From: Undaria pinnatifida
Lineage: Eukaryota; Sar; Phaeophyceae; Laminariales; Alariaceae
Assembly: GCA_012845835.1 (NCBI GenBank)
Contig: JABAKD010000028.1
Coordinates: 9,241,632-9,305,631, forward strand
Direction of reading: 5' to 3'
DNA length: 64,000 nucleotides
The notes beneath the pieces were generated by a model, which ran no database searches, was not told the origin of the DNA, and was given only the letters and a program-made list of their open reading frames with translations. Position numbers and translations under genes: made by a program. Positions 56,014-64,000 of this stretch are shown here, piece by piece; positions within the stretch are counted from its first letter, which is position 1; each line of letters begins with the position of its first letter.

Positions 56014-57175
56014 CTGATTCTGCCGTGTGCTATCAGACTTTTCAATTACTGACAAACCGCGATGTACCGAGGACAGAGAAGCGGGTTACGTACAACCAAA
56101 TAGGCAATGTACCGACAAACGATTGGCCTATCATACTTCAGCTACAAAACTGCAATGGACCGAGGAAGGAGAAGGATCACTGGAAGGATCACGCGCCCAT
56201 CGGATCACACCCTCTGTGCCCAAGCGCTTCTTCAGCTTTTCTTCACCTTTCACACAAATGAGCTCAGTCAACTACTACCCAAACAGCACTCCCGTCAACA
56301 ATCGGGGACAGGCGCTGGAAGAACAACGCCTTCGTGATTATCTCGCTTGCGACGGGATAACAGCAGGAGGTACATAGCGTTCGCGAGAACTAACTGGCGG
56401 GATGCCCAAGGCATCATTTGGGGGGCACGCTACAACCCCCTCAAAGAAGACATCAAAGCTCCGGGTCAAACACGCCTGGAACGGATAGACATGGCAGCAA
56501 AGCTTAAAAGGCATGGGCTCCAAGACAGAAGCGAGTACGCGACTTAACTTTTGACAAAGTCGCGTACTTACTCCTGTCTTGGAGCCCATGCCTTTGAAGC
56601 TTTGCCGCCATGTCTTTCCGTTCCAGGCGTGTTTGACCCGGAACTTTGATGTCTCAAGTCGCGTACTCACTTCTGTCTTGGAGCCCATGCCTTTTAAGCT
56701 TTGCTGCCATGTCGTTCCGTTCCAGGCGTGTTTGACCCGGAGCTTTGATGTCTTCTTTGAGGAGGTTGTAGCGTGCCCCCCAAAAGATGCCTTGAGCATC
56801 CCGCCAGTTAGTTCTCGCGAACTCTATGTACCTCCTGCTGTTATCCCGTCCCGAGCGAGATAAATCACGAAGGCATTGTTCTTCCAGCGCCTGTCCCCGA
56901 TTGTTGACGGGAGTGTTGTTCGAGCAGTGGTTGATGGAGCTCATTAGTTTAGAAGGTAAAGAAACGCTGAAGAAGCGCTTGGGCAGAGAGGGGGAGAAGG
57001 GTTATGATGCGATGGGCGCGTGATCCTTCCAGTGATCCTTCCCCTTCCTCGGTCCATTGCAGTCCTGTAGCTAAATTATGATAGGCCAATCGTTCGTCGG
57101 TACATTGCCTGACGCTCTTCTCCGTCCTCGGTACATCGCGGTTTGTCAGCGATTGAAAAGTCCGATAGCACACGG
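56014..57175. mobile_element. Large palindrome: two inverted copies of an unknown repeat
   Basis: The left arm (56014-56544) and right arm (56558-57175) are inverted copies of the same sequence separated by about 13 bases. Each arm starts CTGATTCTGCCGTGTGCTAT and ends at the centre with CGAGTACGCGACT or similar. The right arm is longer because a 105-bp piece next to the centre is tandemly duplicated (56553-56655 and 56656-56760). A third, single copy is at 59229-59697. The repeat carries a small ORF best preserved in the right arm. Confidence 0.75.
56654..56944 (-). CDS. Small repeat-encoded protein, 96 residues
   Basis: MSSINHCSNNTPVNNRGQAL at the start, then RRYIEFARTNWRDAQGIFWG, and an Arg/Lys-rich end (MAAKLKRHGLQDRSEYAT). 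The same frame is recognisable in the left arm (56254-56547, broken by a one-base deletion) and in the copy at 59401-59697 (broken by an insertion). Conservation of NWRDAQGI, GARYNLL and DIKAPG across three copies suggests real coding origin. It probably derives from an unidentified mobile element. The family is not recognised, and it may be only part of a longer protein. Confidence 0.4.
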   Translation of the reverse strand: MSSINHCSNNTPVNNRGQALEEQCLRDLSRSGRDNSRRYIEFARTNWRDAQGIFWGARYNLLKEDIKAPGQTRLERNDMAAKLKRHGLQDRSEYAT

Positions 57176-58101
57176 CAGAATCAGGCAATATTTCAATGGG
57201 CCAAGAAAAAGAAAATGAGAAGAAATTTCAGGGGTCTTCTGGCGAGTCTGCCACCAGAACGAAATGCCACGTGGTTTTTCGATGGTCTACAGCAGTACTA
57301 CGAACGACTTCCGATACACTCACCGAAGCACGGACTGCCTGCCAATTACGCGATCGACAGCTGGCCGTGGTTGTCACGTGTCTCTTGTGTTGAGAGCCCC
57401 TATGCCCTGCCTCTTGTTTGCTTTTGTTTATGTAAAACATGCAGTGTGCTCGATGGTCTCGCGGCAGCAGCACACCAAAACGTCCGATCGTACGACGTAT
57501 CATTCTTACAGGAAATATAATATCTTGTTCTTTATTAATATGAAAACAAAACGGTCGTTATGTATTGGACAGAGTGATGCGAGTACGACTAAACTTGCCA
57601 ACGGCACTCGTACTGCACTTTGAGCTATCTGCTGTGGTTTTGGTTGCTATTAGTTGCTGCAGTGTGTGCTAGAAGTTTCGTCCTTGGGCTACTGCTGCTA
57701 CAGCTACTGTTGTTGTGTGTTTGCCAATGGCGTCAGTTGGCGTTCATGCTCGTCGTACATACTGCTGTTCTCACCCCGTACGTACGGGTTTCCTCGTACC
57801 TCAACCCTACGACGACGAGCTAAAACAAGAAGGAAGGTGACATGAAAAAATGGCATGGACAATGGTCACACATTAGAAGCGAGCACAGCGGGATGGTTCG
57901 CTGCGGATCAACCGCACTCGTCCATCCCTATAGCAGAGGCTGCCTGAGCGTCAGCGGCCGTGCTAAAGCCAGCGCCAAAGGCCGAAGAGACGGCTTTACC
58001 TGCTTGGTTTTGTCTCGAGATTCTCTTAAGACGTGAAAATATCTTGTCTTGATTTGGGAGTTATTTTTTTGTCACGAAACGTCTTGCCGTCGGTAATTTG
58101 T
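57176..58101. other. No gene recognised
   Basis: Short overlapping ORFs only. Leu/Cys-rich ORFs at 57620-57845 come from CTGCTG/TTGTTG-type sequence. Confidence 0.4.
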
Positions 58102-58339
58102 GTTGTTGGATATCGTCGGTAATTTGTGTCACGTGTTTGGTGAACCCACACAAAAAATTTGCAATCATTATTAGCCTAGACTATAGCAATAATAATATAT
58201 GGGGTGGTTGTAGAGTAAAAAGTTGTTGGATATCGTCGTAAATTTGTGTCACGTTTTTGGTGAACCCACACCAAAAAATTGCAATCATTATTAGTCTAGA
58301 CTAAAGCAATAATAATATATGGGGTGGTTGTAGAGTAAA
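58102..58339 (+). repeat. Tandem duplication, 120-bp unit
   Basis: Two units starting GTTGTTGGATATCGTCG (58102 and 58222) and ending GGGGTGGTTGTAGAGTAAA, nearly identical. Each contains a TCTAGACTA-type palindrome and AATAATAATATATGG. No coding capacity. Confidence 0.85.
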
Positions 58340-59228
58340 TCGAGAGTGTACAACACCTTCCAGGTCCGATAGGAATAACGCCTGCGATGTAATTGGAAAC
58401 CTTTCTTTTCCGTCACTATAAAAGTGTGCCCACCACGAATTTCTGGGGAAATTCCTGGCGGAAATTTCCGGTAACATTCTTGCATAACTGCTGTGACAGC
58501 AGAAATCAATGCGCCTTCTTCGTAGATCGGGATGTTGTGTCCGAAAAACTGGGGGACAGACGGCATTCATCTAAGAATCTTGTTGTGTGGGCAATCCTCG
58601 AGATGCATTGGAGAAGTGCCACCGTGTGCGCACGCACGTGCGCGTCCCCTCACAGAACTTCACCCGTTCTGCTGTCCGGCAGCCTTTCACACGCGGTTGC
58701 CATCTGCCGCTAGGACGCGGCTGCGCACGATTGTAACGGAAAACGCGAGACACATAGATACGTGATGAGTAAAACAAGGGCGGGCGTGTGGCGACACACA
58801 CAACCAAAGACAAGAGCACGGATGTGTATGGCGAAAAACGCGAAGAAGACACAGCAGCAGTATAGCTGTAGTAGTAGCCTACCACAGCACAGCCGAGAGA
58901 GGGCCCTCCCGGCCTAGCTATGGTGGCGCAGCCGCATCTACCTCGTGTCCGTGCCCTACAACAGGGCTGGGTGGTGATTATGTAGAGCGTTTGGAGGGGG
59001 AGGTGATATCGGTGTGTGGGGCGGGTGGGGTGTGTGAGGCAATCAATGAAAACTGGCTTGCTGCTTGTAGGATTAAGGATCAACTTCAACCAAAGAGCCC
59101 CCCTCGGAGGATTTATAACCCCCTGTGCTGCGGTTTGGGATCGTTCGGGTTTAATTTTTCCCAGAAACAGGCTTAATTTTTCCCAATTATGAAACGCTGC
59201 AACCTTATATCGAACTCCTTGAAGCAAA
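58340..59228. other. No gene recognised
   Basis: A 238-residue minus-strand ORF (58571-59287) spans here, but it runs through a repeat boundary and has no family features, so I reject it. TTTAATTTTTCCCAGAAACA with an imperfect second copy at about 59150-59185 marks the edge of the next repeat. Confidence 0.4.
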
Positions 59229-59697
59229 TCTTTTTTTGACAAACGATTGGCCAGGTATCCTGTCATATTGCAGCTACAGGACTGCAATGGACCAAGGGAG
59301 GGGAAGGATCACTGGAAGGATCACGCGCCCGTCGCATCACAACCCTTTCTCCCCCTCTCTGCACAAGCGCTTCTTAAGCTTTTCTTTACCTTCTACACAA
59401 ATGAGCTCCATCGGCAACTACCCGAACGGCACTCCGGTCAACAATCGGGGACAGACAGGCGCTGGAAGCCCATCGCCTTCGTGATTTATCTCGCTTGCGA
59501 CGGGATAACAGCAGGAGGTACATAGGGTTCGCGAGAACTAACTGGCGGGATGCCCAAGGCATCTTTTGGGGGGCACGCTACAACCTCCTCGAAGAAGACA
59601 TCAAAGCTCCGGGTCCAACACGCCTGGGACGGATAGACATGGCAGCAAAGCTTAAAAGGCATGGGCTCCTATTAATAGACAGGAGTGAGTACGCAAC
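59229..59697 (+). mobile_element. Third copy of the palindrome repeat
   Basis: Matches 56105-56540 in the same orientation, from GACAAACGATTGGCC to GAGTGAGTACGC-like end. The embedded ORF is frame-disrupted (ACAG inserted near 59455 and other changes), but GARYNLLEEDIKAP and MAAKLKRHGL are still readable in one frame. Confidence 0.7.
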
Positions 59698-59919
59698 CAT
59701 AAAAATGTTAATAAAGTCGCTCAAGTACTCGCATAATCGAGATGACTTGCAGTTTTTTATCGATAGCAGAGTTTACAGCTTTTTAGTGCGGGCTTGGATC
59801 GGTTGTTGATGGTGCCTCTTTAACTTGACAGTTACGTGCCGGTTCGGGATATTAGCATTCTGTGAAGTATGTGAATCTCGGCAGCTGAGTGTGTGTACGG
59901 TGTCACTTTTCTGCTGTCC

Positions 59920-60586
59920 TGTTGGTAAATCGGTAGCTTCTGGGGAAAAGGTATTATATTATTGAGACTTCCGTCTGGAGAGACATGCTGGAAAGTGGAG
60001 TGGGTCATGTAGGCCAACTCTCCACAGCCCAGTAACAACCGCTCGTAGTCGAATACCTAAACCTCCTCGCATAGTGCCTACTCGTACATACCCGTGGGAC
60101 TACTCGTGGGTGATACCACGAGACGATCCCTGTAACTTACCTCCGTGACACAACGTATGTAACTGTAACTTATTGCTAGGCTGTTCGTTGAGACAAGCTA
60201 TATCGTGTTAGCAACACTACAGGAATGTTCCTACTCGTCAATGTGTCCAATGAACACGAAAGGGGCGAGCATGGTAGGCGCGTTGCTCCGATCTCCCAAC
60301 GTCTTCTCGGTGGAATGCACACTCGGAATACCACGTCACACGCCGACACTACAACAACCAAACAATCCGCACGATCCTATTGGCCAAGTGTCTGACGTAC
60401 TCCAACGTACTACATACCAACATACCGACAGAGACACCTTCGTCCGTTGTATTAACCTGACACACTACAAAGAGTATTCTCGGAACATCCTGCTCAACAA
60501 CAATGAGTGACAGCAGTTCTCATATTCAAACTGTCCAATCAGATTCTCCTATCACAGCAGCCGATACACTGCCGCTACCACGAACA
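59920..60586 (-). mobile_element. Solo LTR of the copia family, with 5-bp target duplication
   Basis: The minus-strand LTR begins on plus with TGTTGGTAAATC and ends with CGTGGTAGC-type sequence closing CACGAACA. Both terminal regions and the middle (60005-60235) match the LTRs at 48845 and 54726. It is flanked by identical TGTCC at 59915-59919 and 60587-60591. It is diverged and about 135 bp longer than the intact LTRs, with extra sequence at about 60245-60400. Solo LTRs arise by recombination between the two LTRs of one element. Confidence 0.82.
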
Positions 60587-60670
60587 TGTCCCTCGTACTC
60601 TGTTGGGAGATAATAATTTACTACCTAAATAATCGAACCATCGACTGTTAGGGTGTCTTGACAACTCTGC

Positions 60671-62084
60671 TTGGGGCTAACGAACACTCTAGAGCGTTGG
60701 TACCGACACAGCCTCATCATAAGTGATGGACTTGGTGATCTTAGGGCCGAAGTCTCCGAGCAGGGCCTCGCTCTCCGATATCTACAGCAAGCAGCCGCAG
60801 ACGCAGAGGAGCGTCAAAAGTCGTCCCATTCAGAACGGCTTGAGAGCATGGCCTTGTTGTTAAGGGACAGAGAAGGCGAGGCCCAGGAAAAGTCCGGCAA
60901 GGAGCGAATGTTATCTGCCGTAGATACAGCAGGGCGGGATGCTGCGTTACCATCGTTGGATCACTTCGACGATGGCACCGGGAGCCGGGAGGAGCGTGAT
61001 GATGCTGCGTAAGCTGATCCTGCTGACGGTCAGTTTGGCGGTAGGGGGCAAGATTGGGGCGATGCCCCCCTAGGTGAGCCCTCAATCACTGCGCGGGATG
61101 TTCTTCGTAGTCAGTCTTTTTTGGGGCAACCCAAAATGGCTATTCCTACTTCGAAAGGGAGAGAGAATTTCGATTCCTTCTCGAAGCAGATGAGGATCTA
61201 TGCAAAGCTGCATCGATTTGAATCAGTCTTCGAGAGTGACTCACACGTTGAGGTTGGGGCTGAGGGAAGCGACCGCGCTTTTGATGGCCCAGGGAATAAC
61301 AGCCTCTATGTACGAGAAACAATTGATGGCGTGGGTGTTTCTCTCTAAAGGTTTACAGACCACAGTAGACCAAGCTACTTTTCACCGGAGTAAGTCTCCC
61401 AGAGAATGTTGGGAATCAATAGTAGATGGGTATGACACGAAAACAAACGCGCAAAAGGGCACCTGCATGCGCAAGTTGTACAATCTCACGATGAAAAAGG
61501 ATGACGGCCCCGTAGAAAAGTTATACGCAATGGAGGACTTGCGTGAAAAACTGAACAATGCAGGCATCAGTGTAGACGACAACACTCTGTACACATGATT
61601 TGTTTCTGCCTTGCCTGCTGCCGAGTACGCGCTCGAGATTCAAAACTTAAATCTCAAGCAGGTATACGATCGCAAGGAAATCATCAACCTTGTCCGCAGC
61701 AAATTCGAGACGCCTGGCAAATCGAAGGGCTCGGCAGACCCGCTTGCGCTGGTCGGAAAAGGGGGGAGTGGTCAAAGAAAGAAGGGTGGAAAGGCACAAG
61801 GGGGTCAAGGAAGGTCTGAAAAGGGAAAGGAAGGCAACGGCAACGCCAACTCAAAAGGTGGAGCCTGTAAATCGAAGGTTTCGATGGGGACGTGCTTCCG
61901 GTGCAGGGCTGCTGGCCACTACAGCCAAGATTGCACCGCAACGATCTGTGAACGATGTCGTGGGAGAGGCCACCAGATAGATAGGTGCGCTTCGCCGGCA
62001 GACATGGATGAATCGCCGACGGAAGCTATACTTGCGATGGTGGAGGATCTCGAAGATGGTGCTGTGGAGGCAACCGCGTTTTAG
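60671..62084 (+). pseudogene. gag: Decayed copia-type gag of another family
   Basis: Several ORF pieces in order: 60671-61012 (coiled-coil-like, Glu/Arg-rich), 61121-61348 and 61200-61598 (gag core with FDSFSKQMRIYAKLHRFE and VEKLYAMEDLREKLNNAG), and 61611-62084. The last piece has a basic linker and two zinc knuckles, CFRCRAAGHYSQDC and CERCRGRGHQIDRC. At least two stops and one frameshift separate the pieces. No protease, integrase or RT follows; a TRIM begins 100 bases downstream. The double knuckle and different sequence distinguish it from the element at 48845. Its LTRs were not identified. Confidence 0.72.
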
Positions 62085-62191
62085 GGGTTTATCGTGGGCG
62101 CCCCCCTCGTACGTGACGAGCGGGAATTGTAAAGTCACACGGCATTTATTTCTGCTATTATTTGCCGTGCGCCCTCTACTTTAGAAGGTTG

Positions 62192-62563
62192 TGTTAAGGT
62201 ATTTAGTGGGGTATTAGTCCGTTTGACCACTTGCAAAAGGTTAACCAATAGCTTACCCAAACTAAGCCTTATAACACTCTCCCCCCCTGAAACGGCGGGA
62301 TACCAGGTCGGCCGGATATACGGGCGGACCTGTCAATTATCCAAGCCGTTTCATTTGCTGGGTATACCGGGGAGAGTATTTTTCAAGTTCGCCATGAGAA
62401 AATCTGAAAAAGTTTATTATGGTTAATGTGGGGATCGAACCCACGACCCAAAACCCATGGTCTGTCGACGACGCCATTTGTTAAGGTTATTAGTGGGGTA
62501 TTAGTCCGTTTGACCACTTGCAACTGGTTAACCCATAGCTTACCCAAACTAAGCCTTATAACA
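62192..62563 (-). mobile_element. TRIM-like element, copy IV, complete with 4-bp target duplication
   Basis: The two 85-bp terminal repeats (62479-62563 and 62192-62276), TGTTATAAGG to CCTTAACA on the minus strand, flank a 202-base interior. From the 5' end (high coordinates) come AA, the primer-site-like TGGCGTCGTCGACAG and the T-arm-like hairpin (GTGGGTTCGATCCCCAC). The interior continues to a polypurine tract (AGGGGGGGAGAG) next to the 3' repeat. GTTG is present on both flanks (62188-62191 and 62564-62567). No ORF. This is the reference copy of the family. Confidence 0.82.
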
Positions 62564-63091
62564 GTTGGTTGTGGAGGCAGCAGGTATGGGGTTATCTGCA
62601 TTTTTTACGCGAGAAGTCGCATGGCCGCCAGCCGTGTGCATCCTTCGATGGTGAATGATTTGGTAGGGCGAAGTCGCGCGGCATAATAGCCACGTGCTTC
62701 CTGCTGCTGGTAACAGTGGTAGGAATGGACGTGGGCTAATCGTGGGCTGTCTCCAGCAGTACCAAATAACGATGGGGTTTCGTCCTGGCAATAAGGGAAA
62801 GCGGCATGGCCGCACGCACTCCATGATATATAATATGCAGCAGCAACAGCAGCAGGAGAGGTCATGGAGGGAGCAAATCGGTTCATTATTTCGCCAGCTG
62901 GAGCTTCATGGTTCGGCAACATCGCGGGGCGCGGGGGGGGTACAGGTCTGGTCAAAGTGGTGGATCTAATTTTACGATGGATTCACTTTTCGATCGAAGC
63001 ATTGTTTTTGGTCGAATATATCGTTTATTTATTTACGGCAAGAGTGAAGACTCGTTAAATAATAGGCGGCTTATTTGCGGTTAGAGTGGAT
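62564..63091. other. No gene recognised
   Basis: Short overlapping ORFs; a CAGCAGCAA run near 62837. Nothing assigned. Confidence 0.4.
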
Positions 63092-63102
63092 ACCCGCATA
63101 TA

Positions 63103-63178
63103 TTATAAAAATTAAAATACACTCCAGCTGTGAGATCGAATATTTTGTCGAAACTCATCTTTGCAAGCTGTGTGTGAG
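63103..63178 (-). mobile_element. R1 retroposon, copy 7, with 11-bp target duplication
   Basis: Only the last 76 bases of the family on the minus strand. It is flanked by ACCCGCATATA at 63092-63102 and 63179-63189, a perfect 11-bp direct repeat. The 3' end again reads AATTTTTATAAT. Confidence 0.82.
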
Positions 63179-63249
63179 ACCCGCATATAGAATCATCTAA
63201 GATTCGTTCTGGGTGGTACACGTAGCCCTTTTCACCAGGTGGTAGCTTT

Positions 63250-63505
63250 TAGGTGTTTTTCGTGTTAATATCAAACAGTCTTTGTCCGAAAACTTGTAGT
63301 GTTTTTCTGGTATAGGCAGGACCAGAAGGAAACTGGTGGAACTGATACACATAACGATAATGCCTGGTAAATTTGAAAGTGTGTTTTTCATTTTCAAATC
63401 AAACAGTCTTTCTTTGTAAATCCGAAACACTTGGTAGTGTTTTTCTGATGTATGTAGACGAGACCAGAAGGGAACTGGTGGAGCTGATACACATACAATA
63501 ACAAT
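63250..63505 (+). repeat. Imperfect tandem duplication, about 128-bp unit
   Basis: ATCAAACAGTCTTT, GTAGTGTTTTTCTG, GACCAGAAGG and ACTGGTGGA followed by CTGATACACATA recur at 63270-63350 and 63398-63500. No coding capacity. Confidence 0.75.
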
Positions 63506-64000
63506 TTGGAGAACAGGGTACGTGGGTGCACCAAAATTGAGAGGTGTATCGCTGATGTATGGTATTGATGGTGGCACTGATTGTTTTGAATTTTGCGGGA
63601 ATATTTTGTTTTGGCAGTAGTCTTCTGACTGATCGTAAAATAGAAGTGGGCATATTCATGATTGATTGTTTTACCAACGGTATCATTGCGAATGCTCGTT
63701 GGCAAATGAGGAGTGAAACACGAAATGTTTTTGAGATGGTCGAATAGTTTGCATGGCTGGGAGGGCTTGGACTGTTTGTGTCGACGGTGGCGGCATTTTA
63801 TTGTTTCTTTATTCGGTTATTTGGAGCTATATCGTACTAAATTTTAAAAGAGATTTTCGGTTCTATGACGGTTTGCAAGCGACAGATATTTTGAATATTT
63901 TAGCGCCAAATAAGTTCTATGATTCAGTCATGCGAAGAAGACATATGCTACCTCGCATTACCGTCGCGATCTGTGCATATATGGCGGGAGTAGGGGACAC
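63506..64000. other. No gene recognised
   Basis: AT-rich end of the window with a few short ORFs (for example 63559-63747, hydrophobic start) that I cannot support. Confidence 0.4.

Noticed and set aside
58571..59287. 238-residue minus-strand ORF
   Set aside because: Crosses the border of a repeat, has no recognisable motif and an atypical composition.

Overview
This is a eukaryotic nuclear window of about even base composition, dominated by transposable elements and simple repeats. The eukaryotic call rests on a Ty1/copia LTR retrotransposon, a non-LTR (LINE) reverse transcriptase, a eukaryotic-type tyrosine recombinase relic, several nonautonomous elements and secreted-protein exons with splice-site-like borders. 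There are no operons, ribosome binding sites, rRNA genes or CRISPR arrays. A marine alga, for example a brown alga or other stramenopile, is my impression from the mix of copia, LINE and small cysteine-rich secreted proteins. No marker in the window proves it.

The only host-like genes I can support are on the minus strand and lie in two collinear clusters. Cluster 1 (about 15.2-36.3 kb) holds members A, B, a remnant, C, a second-family exon (21.1 kb) and a signal-peptide exon (36.1 kb). Cluster 2 (about 40.9-48.1 kb) holds E, F, G, H, a second-family exon (45.2 kb) and a signal-peptide exon (47.9 kb). The order and flanking noncoding sequence match, so the two are segmental duplicates in direct orientation. 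Cluster 1 looks largely intact but is inflated by a satellite, a LINE and other insertions. Cluster 2 is compact, and most members carry stops or frameshifts. The main family has a six-cysteine, glycosylation-rich secreted domain of about 110 residues that I do not recognise.

Mobile elements by region: 1.1-2.2 kb, Tc1-like MITE; 5.8-7.8 kb, three copies of a miniature LTR element (TRIM) carrying tRNA-like promoter boxes, one broken by an 821-bp foldback element; 7.9-11.7 kb, two long copies of a 5'-truncated retroposon (here called R1) with a short inverted-repeat MITE between them; 21.5-23.2 kb, pentanucleotide satellites; 24.7-26.0 kb, an R1 copy and a second Tc1-like MITE; 27.3-29.1 kb, LINE ORF; 31.0-31.2 kb, dimeric poly(A) retroposon; 31.5-35.9 kb, three R1 copies, one containing a MITE; 37.0-37.4 kb, tyrosine-recombinase fragment; 48.8-55.3 kb, nearly complete copia element; 56.0-57.2 kb, large palindrome with a small ORF, repeated at 59.2 kb; 59.9-60.6 kb, solo LTR of the copia family; 60.7-62.1 kb, decayed gag of another copia element; 62.2-62.6 kb, complete TRIM; 63.1 kb, R1 copy.

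The most notable items are the collinear secreted-protein duplication, the R1 retroposon family with constant 3' ends and target-site duplications, and the TRIM family with polymerase III-like boxes.
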